From Eutreptiella sp. 'Long Island Sound 2002' (lineage: Eukaryota; Euglenozoa; Euglenophyceae; Eutreptiales; Eutreptiaceae): a stretch of DNA of 64,000 bases. The DNA is taken from contig OZ038385.1 of the NCBI GenBank assembly GCA_964036045.1, positions 30,572,306-30,636,305 of the forward strand, read 5' to 3'. Shown one piece after another: positions 43,180 to 54,630 of this stretch. Position 1 is the first letter of the stretch. Every line of letters starts with the position of its first letter. A model generated the notes under the pieces. That model searched no databases and was not told the origin of the DNA. It was given only the letters and a program-made list of their open reading frames with translations. The position numbers and the translations under genes were made by a program.

Positions 43180-46083
43180 TCATTGGGGAATGGCCGAGTC
43201 AAACTCCTCCTTCTCTAGTGCTTGCCATTGGAACAACGTTCCACCAGCGCCCACATTGCTGGCGTCGGTCACCAGGATAATCTCCCCTTGTGCCCTAGGC
43301 ACGCCCAAGCACTTAGCGTTGGCCACCTTGTCTTTGAGCTCGTCAAACGCTTGTTGCTCTTGTGAGCCCCAGCGCCAAGTAGTACTCTTCTTGATCAAGG
43401 CCGTCGGAATGGCGCTGGTGTAGGTGAAGTTTTTGATATGGCGGCGATAGAAGTTGCACGCCCCAATGAAACTGCGTACATCATGAAGTCCTTTCTTGGG
43501 ATCTTCGTGTCGTACCTTAGCATCCATCAGGGATTTGGCCTTAGAGGCTGCTGGGGTCCACCACCCATAGCCAACGTCAAACCCCAGGTACTGCATGGTC
43601 TCCTGCATCAACCCACACTTCTCCAGCTTAAGTCGTGTGTGGTTCTCCTGGCAGACCGCAAAGAACTCACCCAAGAGGATTAGGTGGTCCTCCTGGGTAT
43701 TGGTCCCAAGGCATACATCGTCGATGTGTGCTTCCATCTGGGCCCCACGGGATATGAGCTCCTGCACCTTAGGTCTACTTCGTAGGATGGACAAGATCTT
43801 GTTCATCAGCTCTTGGAATGGAGCGGGTGCGTTGGCCACACAAAATGGCATGACCTTCCACTTGAACACCCTCCCCTGAGGGGTGATGAAGGCCAGTAGC
43901 TCCTGCGCGTTGGGCGTCAGGTCCACGTGCCAGAATCCGCTCCTCTTGTCCATCTTGGTCTTGTAGCGACAGGAGGCTATCTTCTCCAGGGTAGACTCCA
44001 TATTGGGAATGGACCCTGAGTGGTTCAGCGTTTTCTTGTTCAGCTCTCCGTAGTCCACTACCAGCCGCTTGGCTGTAGACCCAGGTTTAGCCACCAGGAA
44101 ACAGGGGCTGCAGTGTAGGGGGTAGTCCCCATCCTTGTACTCCAGGACTAGGCCAGCGTCGATACATTCTTGTATCTGTCGCTCAATCTCGTCGGCCTGC
44201 TCTTTAGGAGCTGGATAGGGTCTCCTCCGAATCTTGTGACCCACGAACTCGAGTTTCAGCTTGAGGTCCATCTGTACCAGCTTGTCGCATGAGGCTGGAG
44301 GGGGTAGTTCTCCAAACACCTCCAGAAAGGTCCTTATAAGCTTCTGCACCCGCGGGTCCAATAGCTTGATCTTGTCCTCCATGTCCTCGTCAGAGTGTAA
44401 GTTGCTGGCCCCCTGCGTAATAGACGTCGGGAGGTGATCCTCCACCGACTCTTCGCCCTTGGTGGTGTCCTTCAACCCTTGGTAGGCATATAGTAGGTCT
44501 CGGTGAACCATCTCCGGTGGACCATGGCAACATGGGCACGCTCGAGGGGGTTCACATACACATTCCTCCGAGAGGTCGTCCTCCTCTGGGGTCCTCACAT
44601 GGGCGCCCCACACGCTCTTCATGAGCTTAAGATCTACCTCCCTTTGCCAGGTGGTGATCTTCTGTTCGAGGTCCTCCTTCAATTGGGATAGATCTTCCAT
44701 ACGTCCTTGCTTCAGTGGCCATGAGCTGTGGGTAGGCTTAGCGTAGCATAGCTTTTTCGCCACCAACTTCCTCTTGGAGTCCACATACTCCCTTAGCCTG
44801 GATCGAGGGTCCAGCTCTTCGTCCACGGGGTCTTCCACCCTCATGGAGAGTAGGGGTTTCAGTGGGGCGACGTACTCGGCGTTCTCCACTTCCTCCACAC
44901 AGGTCTGCACGAAGAAGGCGTCGTGCTCAGTTTCGTCATCTGAGTGCATAGAGCTAGGTAGCTCAGATAGTCCACACTCAGAGACTCCATCAGGGACAGG
45001 TACATGACAGGGAGAGTTGGGGGCGTTGGTGTCAGTCACGACGTACTCATCTCCTCTGGGTATAGTCTCAATAGCATCTGGAGGTCGTAGTCGATCCTTC
45101 ACGTCACCCAAGGCGAGTCCATCGCTTTCTCGTTGTAAAGCCTGGACCAGAGTCGGGTCCAGATCCTCCCAGGGAATGGAGGTAAGACCTCCGTCCACCA
45201 CGCTGAGCATACTCCCCCATCCGGGTTTCCCAGTAGGCGTCTTACGCCCCAGAGGCACGTAGATGGCCTCATCAGGTAATCGAACAGAGCTGATAGTCAG
45301 CCTGTCCAGGAGGTTTTGCCAGTACTCGTTGCCCCCATGGGCTCCCCGATCGGGGGAACACAGGACCATACGGGAACATTCCAAAGCCACCTTGGTCAGG
45401 ACCTTCCCCAGTTCACCGAACCTGGGGTTCCCGTAGGCCATCCCGAAAGAGGGCCAGTGAAATTTGTAGCTGCAGTTCTTCCCCTTGCTGCAGTAAAGGT
45501 CCAGTACATGCTGCTTGTCGCTGGCGAACAACTCCACACTCAGGTCTTCTCTAGAGTAACCCAACTCCTTCAGACCTTGGTCTAGGACTTCCCCCAATAG
45601 TTGATAGTCCTCAGTTTTGGAGGCCGCCATCATGTTCGAGGGCTCCTCCTTCGATAGCCTCCGGTAACTCGAGGTATGTTCCGACTGCTCCAGTGGCACA
45701 GACTCTCTGCCACTGCCGTGGTCCACGTAGAGGAGGTAGGGCGCTTGCAGCGTCCGGGATTGTATCTGGGAGTGCTGCACGAAGTAGTCAGTCCCCAATA
45801 CAAAGTCGTAGGCCTCAGTGTCCTTCACATAGAACCGATGGGCGATAGTCCGGGAGCCCATAGGTACCTCCACTTCACAGTCCCCGCAGCTGTGCACCAC
45901 ATGTCCATTCCCCATTCGTATAGCCGCGGTGGTCATGGTGTTCTTCAGGCTCCCACAAGGTAAGCTTTTCTTGGACACTATAGATATGGTGGCGCCAGTA
46001 TCCAATACCCCCAGGTATTCACGTCCCCCTAGTCGGATACGTACCCAAAACATCAGGTCTTGGGTGCCACCGGAGCGTCCCCG
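43180..46083 (-). pseudogene. Element E2 protease, Dam-like domain, RT and start of RNase H
   Basis: A 957-codon open segment. The protease has YLGVLDTGATISIV with DTG intact (45994-46002). The Dam-like domain reads VELFASDKQHVLDLYCS, then MAYGNPRF (NPRF at 45418-45429 where E1 has NPPF) and MVLCSPDRG. A long acidic linker with a Cys-rich patch (CVCEPPRACPCC near 44540) precedes RT: HCSPCFLVAKPGSTAKRLVVDY, KMDKRSGFWHVDLT, catalytic HIDD (43717-43728), LGFDVGYGWWTP and FIGACNFYRRHI. RNase H starts ILVTDASNVGAGG. The segment ends at a TGA near 43179, where relatives have Trp. It follows the gag TGA (46084-46086) in the same frame, so the ATG at 46053 need not be the real start. Confidence 0.9.
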
Positions 46084-46966
46084 TCAGAACTCCGCGGGAC
46101 AGGTCACCTCGAACCCCTTGTTCCGCAATTTGCGGGCCATCCTCATGAAACGGCTCCTCTTCTTCGCGTTGTCGTCATCACCACCTTCATGCTCACGCTT
46201 GGCTCCTTGTTCTTGCTGGGCCTGCGTTTGTGAGCGTGTGGTAGGACCAGACTGCCCTCCAGAGGGCTCGGAGTTCCCCCCTCGATTAAGGTTGGGGTTG
46301 CCTCCGTTCTTGTCCTTGTTCTTGTTGTCCTTGTCTGGCTGGCGGTTAGCGCCTCCTTCTCGTCCACCTTGACTCTTGTCTTGCCCTTGTCCACGTCCTT
46401 TTTGACTTGCCCTTGCCGGAGTCGTTGCCTTTGCCTTTGCCTCCACCTTTGCCTGAGCCTTTGCCAGGATCTTCACCCTTAAGCTTCGCCGATAGGCGTT
46501 GCTTATGGTAGCACTCATCCTCGTAGTGCTTCCTCTTCCCACAGAAGGCACACGTGATGGTGCACCTGTAATGATCCGGCGGCTTCGCTTTGGCGCCGGT
46601 GTTCTTCTCCTGCTGCTTCCCCTGGACTACGAAGCAGTCTCGCTGCTCGCAGTCAGGGGCGTGCTGCAGGTGACCCTGCTTGTCTCTGGCATCACACCAG
46701 AAGAGCTCCTTGACATTTTCCATGATACGGGCGTGGGCGTGTTTGGGCGTAGTCCCCTGCCCAGGTCTGGATCCTTGGTACCCTTTGCCATGGCCTCCAG
46801 AGCCTCCACCTCCTGGACGGTAGTTGTTCAGGTGCTGGTCGCTCTCCTTCTCCAGCGCCAGCTCCAGGAGTAGCACGCATAGATCCTCGTAGCGGAGGGA
46901 TCTAGCCTTGCGCTCTGCCGTTGAACGGCACTCGTTCCACAGCTCTCGAGGGAGCTTAGCCACCAA
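46084..46966 (-). pseudogene. Element E2 gag, nucleocapsid part, ending at the gag/pro TGA
   Basis: It starts in the frame ending 46346: VAKLPRELWNECRSTAERKA, then a CCHC zinc knuckle C-AF-C-GKRK-H-YEDE-C near 46510-46555 and Gly/Lys repeats. A frameshift near 46400-46470 moves to the frame ending at TGA 46086-46084, which reads QAQQEQGAKREHEGG and ends KKRSRFMRMARKLR...CPAEF. That C-terminus aligns with the end of E1 gag. After the TGA the frame stays open for ten codons to the protease ATG at 46053. Confidence 0.82.
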
Positions 46967-47008
46967 CCAGAAGAGCAGGTCGTCGCTGCTGTAGGAACCG
47001 GGCGTCAG

Positions 47009-48134
47009 TCATCCAGCCCAGTGATCCAGGTCAGCCAACAGCTCAGAGACCCTGCCAGGTTTGGGGTTGTTGGGCAGCACGGGCAGGTTCTGGATCTCGG
47101 CCCTGATGGAGAGGTCGGTTTCGTAGGTCGGGTACTGCCTCTCCAAGGCAACCAACACATCGGCAAAGGTGGCGGAGTTAGTCACGATCTGCCTGACCTG
47201 CTTCTCCAGGTACTTGGTCTTGCAGCACTGCAGGAGCAGATCGCATTTGACCCGTCCACTAGCGTGGGTTTGGCTGGTCAATCGGAGAAACCGGCCAAAA
47301 TTCTCAGCGAACTCGCTGAGGTCCTTGCCTGTGAACTCAGGCAGGTTCACCACCATCTTGGAGGTGGCAATAGCCTTCGCCTCCTGAGACCTGCGTCCCT
47401 CAGGGCGTCGGTTCTTCTTCTTCTTCTTCTTCTTCTTCCCAATTGGGTTCTCGGGGTCCTCCGGGTCATCGTCCTCCGAGGGCGAAGCAGAAGTCATCGA
47501 CGGCGGCTCATCATCGGAGGGGTCTCCGCCTAGATCAGTAGAGCCATTGGGCTCCACGTCAACCATTGCCAACAAGGCTGTCAGCCCCAGCCGGTCCAGC
47601 TCGGCTCTCGTAGACTTCGTCACGTGGCTGTAGGGCGGCTGGGCCGTTTTCGGTACGAAAGAGCTTCTCGGTATCGCTGCAGGGGTCGGCATCGGTTGGC
47701 TCCTCAGGCTCCCCAGGGTGTTTGTCAGCCCTGCCACCAGGTGGTTGGCCTGTACTCGACCGGATGACACTCCCACCGTGGTAGGTGACGCTTGGGGCGG
47801 TATCATCAGGGGCTCCAGTTTCTCACGTATCTCTTGAGTCAGGTCGCCAACGATTTTAGAGGTGGCTCCTCGGAGCACCTCGTTGATCTCCGACCGCGTC
47901 AGGGACCCGTTGGAGGATCTCCCTGATCCTCTACTCCTGCCTCCAAGAGACTCAGGTCCTCTCCTCAACCCACTCAAGGTTGCATACCAAGGAACATCCA
48001 CATAGGTTCCCGTAGCGGGTAGAGGATGGTGATAGTCAGCCGCATACCATCGCGGCGCAGAACTGGAGGCCACCGGCTCACTGGCAGTAGTTGCCTCAGG
48101 AAACGCAGTGGTAGGTAGGCCCAAACCATAGGCA
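47009..48134 (-). pseudogene. Element E2 gag, central part (right of E3 junction in coding order)
   Basis: It continues gag after the E3 insertion in frame: AYGLGLPTTAFPEATT. Towards the end it holds an (AAG)n tract coding about eight Lys (plus-strand CTT repeats, 47412-47438) and a capsid-like helical region (VVNLPEFTGKDLSEFAENFGR to LLADLDHWAG). A TGA at 47009-47011 sits where an Arg codon is likely (CGA to TGA), after which the same protein continues towards 46966. Confidence 0.82.
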
Positions 48135-48616
48135 TGTAACGGCAGCAGTGACAGCACTCAATTTATACATCAATGTAATCAGAATTTCAATGATTCTCAG
48201 ATGTACATGAGTGCAGTAAACTTTCCGCTTGTTTTCATGTTTTCCGTTCGCCGCCAGATGTCGCCTGTGAGCGCGCGTCGAGTCGCATTTGTGTTTCGTG
48301 ATTTCCCAATCAGATTTATTTAAATTATTTCGAATGATTTCACGTTGTGTCATTATGTGCGATGGATGCACAATGAGATTCTATGTCTGCTCCATTTTTA
48401 TAGACCGGGTTTTTCTGACTATTCATATTCCACCATGGAGTTCAATGGACTTACAGGTGCTTCGCATATGTCGCTCCCAGAGGCTGGATATGGGTCTGAA
48501 GAGGGTCAGTTGGGTTCGGAGATATCAGGGGCAGTGTCGGGCGTTACGACCCCTGGGGCATCAAGGCTACAGGCTTCGCAATTACAAGAAAGATCCGCCA
48601 CTGTGCAGCGGTTACA
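48135..48616 (+). repeat. Element E3 5' LTR
   Basis: 482 bp, TGTAACGGCAGC to CAGCGGTTACA, with 6-bp inverted ends TGTAAC/GTTACA. TATA-like TTTTTATAG near 48391. The gag ATG at 48435 (ACCATGG context) lies inside it. Confidence 0.95.
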
Positions 48617-51140
48617 TGGTAGCAGAGGAAATCATGACTCTGCTTCTGGAATCTCCACGGACACCCTGAGATCATCGGACTTTAGCGGGGCTATCACTCG
48701 TTCTGAGTCACTTCGTGTTCCCCCTGAGGTTACATTCGTGGCATCTCCCCAGCGAACCGAAGATCACCCTTCTGAGTGTCCTTACTGTGGCCATAGACAT
48801 TGGCCTGGAGTTCATACTTGTGCTGATTGTTGTATGAACGCCCCACCCAACCTTAAACCCGGTCGAGAATCTCCCTCCTCAAGTGAATCTGGTTCCAGCT
48901 CTCACGCTCTACCTGATCTTGAAGACAGCAGCAGCGAAGGAGAGCAGTCTGATACTAGAATCAGTGGTGAATACTGGGGAAACCACTTCCACGAAATCTG
49001 GAGTCAGGAGCTCCTGCACCACCAAAATTGGCTACTGGCGGAGGCAGGCTATCGAGGCCGTCTGAGGGACTGGTTCAGGGTGTCGTGCCAGTTCATCAGG
49101 GACAATGGCGGCCTGCGATTCGACGCCACATTGCAGGAACAAGAGGATTGGGAGGAGCTGATGGACCAGTTCGACCACCAGGCAGCCGTGATGGTGCAGA
49201 TGGCCATCATTGCCGAGGAAAGACGCCAGAATGTGCATCCGCACGCTGGTCCGTCGGGCGCCTGGGGTCCGAACGACGAAGAGGTCGACGAAATGAGGTG
49301 TGATTCGACACATTCTCACCTCTCCAGGGAGCAACTGTCCAAGCTTCCCAACTCGAACTCTAGTGTTGATACTTGGGTTGATGAGGTAAGAAGCAAAGGA
49401 AAAGGTACGAGATGCCCGTCCTGTGGTGAGTGTGCCAAGGACTGCTCCTGTCGACGCCAGATTTCGTCGCTGGAAGACAGGGTGAAGGAGCTTAAGAAGG
49501 CTGCCAAGCAGAAAAAGCGGGATGACGAAAGCAAGTGGAAGGAGATGGAGCAGAAGCTGGAAAAATTGACGATTCTGGTACAACATCTGAGCACTACTGG
49601 GCTCACTGGACCAGCGCCTACAATGGCAAGTCACCCAGCACCTACCTCCTCAGCTGCACCTGCATCCACGCCTTACGGCGTTCCACATTCTCCGGCACCC
49701 CCAGCTTTTACTGGTTCACACCCAGCTTTTACTGGAAATTCTGGTATTCCCCCTACTGGATTTACAAGTCCTATTGGGTTTCATCTGGGTACAGAAGGAG
49801 GAGAATCTTCGTCAGGAAGGTCTGTACTGTCTGTAAGTACTGTTGGAGATATTGATGGAAAAGCAAAGACCACCGTGAAGGAGAGATCAATGGCCTTGAA
49901 GAAGAAGGACAAAGAAAAGAAAGAAAACGAAGCCAAAATCAAAGAAAAACACAAGAAATTGAAGGAGATGAGGCTTCATCAAGCAAAATCAACGCCGTTT
50001 GTACAGCCTACGGTGGACCAGGCGTGGCTGGCGGCCGCAATTGCACAAGCACAGGCAATGGGAGGCGCCGCCGTCAACTCAGTTTTCGTCAATCCTGTTG
50101 GCACATCCACAGGTTTCAACCTGAACCACCTGCTCAACCCTTTGCACATGAGGCTTAGAGGTTCAGTGATGAAGCAGCCCAAGTTCTCAGGACACCCAAA
50201 CTACTGGGCGTCCTTCGAAAGACAATTCATGGTTTGGCTGCAGATGGAGAAACTCGACAAGGAACTCTGGATTCTCGGGTTGATGGACTGTTTGACTGGC
50301 AAAGTCAGGGAAAGTACATATAATCTTTATGTGGAAAGGCAGAATCAAGGAGATCCCCTGACTTATGAAGAGCTGTGGCGAAGTCTCAAAAAAAAAGGCT
50401 CTCGACTCCCTGAGGATCATTACAGGAACCGTCTTGAGAACTTCAGGGCGATCAAGAAATTGTTTCTTGAAGAGATCCAAATAGCAAGGCAGGATTGGGA
50501 GTTTTTGGTGCAGGAGGGGGAGAACTCGGGAGAAGGCCTTTCTGAAGGCGAGATGAAGAAGATTCTCCTGAGCAAGCTCACGCCGGAGACCAAGCAGAAG
50601 ATCAGGGACTCCCAGGCGGACCAAAAAGTCCTGGGCAACTGGGTTGAAGTCCGAGGATTGCCGGAGACTATGGGAGAAATGGCAGTTCGTGAGTTGCTAC
50701 ACTCTATCAGTGCTACGGGATTGAAAGACATCACCATTCGTGAGGGCAGATGGAGAGTTGGTTTCCATGATTCTGAACAGTCAGAGTTTTTCTGTAGCAT
50801 GGTGGATGGAAAAGTGAAGTATAAGGGGACAGTTTTGAAGGTGCGACCGTGGATCTTCTCGTATGGAGTCCAGCAGATCTGGGACCAACTTGAAGAGTAT
50901 GCAAACTTAGAACGCCAGAAGTCACAGGATGCACAAGGCTTCGGAGGCAAGGTCAGTGCCGTTGGTGAGAAGGGATGCTCCGTGTGCATTGCCCTTGGAA
51001 AAGAAGGTCGGGCGGCGACGCACACGACCGCAGATCACAGGTGGACGCCCTCAGATCTCAAGACAATTCAGTCCAAAATGGATGGAAAGGGAAATTTTCC
51101 CAAAAATCCCCAGCAGGATGGAGCACGAGATGCTGACTAG
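48435..51140 (+). pseudogene. Element E3 Gag, starting inside the 5' LTR
   Basis: The ORF opens at ACCATGG in the LTR, crosses the LTR end and the PBS and runs 901 codons to TAG 51138-51140. The same frame continues through TAA 51348 to TAG 51606, with a Gly/Lys/Arg-rich tail (GGRGRGEGVNAVEAGEEW) typical of gag/pro borders. Near the N-terminus is a zinc-ribbon-like CPYCGHRHWPGVHTCADCC (about 48779-48835), then CPSCGECAKDC (about 49410), a Lys/Glu coiled coil (about 49450-49570), a Pro/Thr-rich spacer, a second charged helix (49880-49980) and a capsid-like region (MKQPKFSGHPNYWASFERQF, from about 50170). A segment near 50640-50850 (NWVEVRGLPETMGE to VLKVRPW) has an RRM-like strand/helix pattern. 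A Cys/His patch (CSVCIALG...H) follows near 50980. Confidence 0.8.
48617..48628 (+). promoter_or_regulatory. Element E3 primer binding site
   Basis: TGGTAGCAGAGG follows the LTR directly and is complementary to a tRNA 3' end CCTCTGCTACCA, an initiator-Met type. It lies within the gag reading frame. Confidence 0.9.
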
Positions 51141-51608
51141 CATGGAAGGGGAAAGGGTAAAGGGCAGTCCAAAGGAAAGAACAGAGATTGGACACCAAAA
51201 GATTACTCGCAGCAAGGCGGAGATCCAAGCGGCACAAGATGGACCGATGCTGGTGGAAAATCTGGTGAAAAATCTGGCGAAAAGAGTGGGAAGGGACAAG
51301 GAAAGTCCGGGAATCAAGAGGATTCCAAGGTGAATGGCAATCCCCTGTAAACGGAGACGCCAGCAAACAAGACCTTCGGCAACAACAAGGATACTGGAGG
51401 TCGAGGCAAGGGCAGATCCAACGAATCCAACCCCAATTCCAACACCTCCAACAACAAAGGCCAAGGAGGTAAGAAAGGTGGTGGTGGAAAGTCATTTGGT
51501 GGTCGTGGACGTGGAGAAGGAGTCAATGCCGTTGAAGCAGGAGAAGAATGGGTTGACGAAGGACAAGTACAGGACGTGAAGCCGAACGTCGAAGAAGAAT
51601 GGCAATAG

Positions 51609-52058
51609 GGAAGCCAACTTGACCCAATTCCCAACACTGGGGTTGAGTGGCAGGAAACAAAGCCCATCAGGGTAGTTGGGGCGGTGGATGGACGCTGCTG
51701 GGATCGGCTGGCGCGTTCCTCCGGCCTCCTTTACCCTGCCTGGGTCCTCAGCGCTGTCCGGCGAGGCAAGCAGCGCCAGTTTGTCTGCTGGATCCAGGTC
51801 AGGACGACAGAAGGTAAGGTTAAACTTGCCAAATGTCTGATTGACAATGGTTCAGAGGTCAATCTGGTGAGGAGAGGCTTTCTGCAGGAGGACGAGGCGA
51901 AGATGTCCTCGACACCTGTCCAGCTGGAGGGAGTGAGCGGACATCGCCTTGAAGGTGGCGACAGAGAGGCAGAATTGGCGGTCAGATTGGTGAAACAATC
52001 TGTCTGGAGCGTGGAAGAGACAGTGACGGAGGAGTGGCTTTCTGGAGAAATTCTATGA
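51609..52058 (+). pseudogene. Element E3 protease
   Basis: In frame with gag after TAG 51606-51608. The core reads FVCWIQVRTTEGKVKLAKC followed by LIDNGSEVNLV: the triad is DNG (51843-51851) instead of DTG or DSG. The second half (LEGVSGHRLEGG, AELAVRL) fits a retropepsin. The frame is lost near 52040 by one indel, and the protease end (YDLFLGQPWLHAH) is read in the next frame. Confidence 0.75.
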
Positions 52059-54630
52059 AGCCACCATAAAGTATGATTTATTCTTGGGTCAACCATGGCT
52101 TCATGCTCACCGTGTGTCGCCCATGGGACACAGGACATGCTTCCTCCAGGATCCGTCGACCAGCGACCCGTCCGACCTGTATTATCTGCACCCATACACC
52201 AAGAGTATACACCAATTCAAGGAGGAAAATAAGCTGCATATTCAGCAAGATGGGCAGGAATGGACAGGGAATCAAGAAGAATTCGACGAAGGAAAGGTGG
52301 AATCATTGAACTGCAAGATGTGGAAGTCAGTTTGCTATCGTGTAGTCGACAAATGGGGGGACATTCTGGTGGATTACTTCGAAAAGAACCACAATTTTCG
52401 TCCGCAAGATGATGCTTTTGCAAACAACAGAAAGGAAGGGTTTCCAAAGTTCTACGACGATGCCTGGAGTGAGGACTGGTCTGAACCTTTATGGATCAAT
52501 CCGCCCTTCGACGTTTTTCCTCGTGTGGTGCAGAAGCTGAAGCAATCCGGCGCGAAGGCGATTTTAATTGTCCCCAACTGGCCAAAACAATCTTGGTTCA
52601 AGGACATTATGGACATTTCAATCGACATTGTCGAGCTACCTCACAAGGGAGTGAAGCTGTACTGCGAGGACAATGGCAAGCCTTTGCCACAGCGTTCGTG
52701 GAGCACGTTGGCGTGCTTAGTTGACGGAAATCTGGGAGATTATTGGCAAGATGACAGTGAAATGGGAACAGAAGAGGTCATCTCAAATTCCTCAGGAATC
52801 GACGAAATTGAGGTGGATCGAGACGATCGGAAGCGGAATCCCGACGTATCGTCGCGGAAGGAGGTAAGGACAATTGGCGTCCCTCAAGAGAACGCCTCCA
52901 TCCATTCCAATTTGTCCCCATCAGACAAGAATCAAGCCAAAAATGTCAAGATTTCAAGCAAGAATGACGACAAATTTCCAAGATTTTCACCTGAATTGAC
53001 AGGAATGCAGCTGAATTCGTCCGACCATCCCATCAAGACATTTGTGGACCCCCTTAATTGGTGGGATCCCACAGAGGAGCGAGCTCAGGTGAACTTCATC
53101 CGCCAACAATGCGACAAAGAAGTTTGGAATGAAGTGGCCAAGAATATGAGACCACGACCAACAATTCGCAAATTGGTGGACATAATGTCGGTGATTAAAT
53201 GTTGGAATCAGGTCAACGGAGACAAGATATCTGCAAGAAGGGACGCAGTGTTCGAAGATTATAAGGATGATGTGCTGAGTGGGAAGTTGTGGAAAACCCC
53301 CCCAATTCGATGTGAAAATGGGGAAGCCAAGATTGAGATAAATCAAGGCTCGAAGGTGCACAAACAACGTCCATTCTACCTTCACGGCACCAAAGCAGAT
53401 GCCCTGCGAAAGATTATTGAGCGCAATCTCTATGACTTCGGTTGGTTGGAGGGCTGCATGAGTTCTGAGTGGTGTTCAGCACCATTTACTGTGCCAAAAC
53501 CCCCACCTGCTGACCACTCCAGCATAGATGCTTGGCGTCTGGTGGTGGATTACAGAGCTCTGAATGCCGCCACGGTACCTGACGCGCATCCCCTTCCTTT
53601 AATCGAGAAGGAGATCGCCGCGAGAGCCAAAGGTAAGCTCTTTACTGTGTTGGATTTGCGCAATGGCTTTCACCAAATGCCACTTCGAAAGGAGGATAGG
53701 CATTTGACGGCAATGTGCACGCCCTGTGGCACTGTCCAGTGGACTGTACTGCTGATGGGTCTGAAGAATGCGCCGTCGATGTTCCAGAAGATGATGGAGA
53801 CTAATTTTTTTCAGAAGCACAAGTCTCTCGATTTACAAGAATTCTGCAGCATCTACATTGACAACCTTCTGATTGCCACGCCGTTGGGAAAAAACTTTGA
53901 TGAGTGCCTGAAGTTGCACGAAGAACAAGTCCGCAAAGTTCTCGAAGTCCTTCGACAAGAGAAGATCGTGTGTGGACCGAAGAAGGGCAAAATGTTCCTC
54001 CAGAGCGTGGAATTTTGTGGCTCTGTCTTGGAAGATGGGACAAGAAGACCGGCCCCAGGGAAAATGGCTGCCCTGCAGCTATGGGAAAGGCCTAAAACCA
54101 TCACGCAGCTTCGTGCCTTTTTAGGCTGCTGCAATTATTACCACGAGTTCCTTCCCCTCTACGCCAAGTTCTCTGGTCCATTGACAGAGTTACTCAAGGT
54201 TGGCAAAATAGAAGGAAAGAAGGGATCTCAAGTCAAGCTCAAGTGGGCGCCAGAACGTGAAGAGGCCTTTACTGGTCTCAAGGAAGCACTGGCAAATGTG
54301 GTTACATTAAAGACTCCGTGGTTGGATGGAAGACCTTTTTATATTCGTACAGACGCCAGTCGCTACGCCATTGGTGCTACGATTGAACAAGTCGATGACG
54401 AAGGTCACCATCATCCTCTGGCTTTCTGGTCTCGCAAGCTTACAACAAGACAGCGAAATTGGAGTCCAAGGGAACAAGAAGCCTACGCAATCCTTCGTGC
54501 CTTACGGCGTTATGAAGGTTGGATCTTGGGCCATCGCGTTGAGGTACTGACTGACCACAAGTCACTGGAGAGCTGGAGGACAGAACATGTGGATACCCCT
54601 GGTGGACCAGCTGGGAGGAGAGGCCGTTGA
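52059..54630 (+). pseudogene. Element E3 protease end, Dam-like domain, RT and RNase H
   Basis: An 848-codon open segment (from 52084). The Dam-like domain at about 52360-52730 has WINPPFDVFPRVVQKLK (NPPF 52498-52509), AKAILIVPNWPKQSWF and ACLVDG; it is the best-preserved of the four in this window. RT has SAPFTVPKP, LVVDYRALN, FTVLDLRNGFHQMPL and a catalytic box YIDN (53854-53865), with the second Asp changed to Asn, which should abolish polymerase activity. The connection LRAFLGCCNYYHEF follows. RNase H has YIRTDASRYAIGA, REQEAYAIL and LTDHKSLESW. It ends at TGA 54628-54630, where relatives have Trp (RARWHET). Confidence 0.9.

Noticed and set aside
49032-49634. Minus-strand ORF of 200 codons in E3 gag
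   Set aside because: Lies antisense to gag with proven homology order; no domain.
54628-54630. UGA read as Trp (altered genetic code)
   Set aside because: Several TGA codons sit at Trp positions, but others sit at Arg positions (47009, 37691) and TGG is used freely for Trp; simple mutation explains them.
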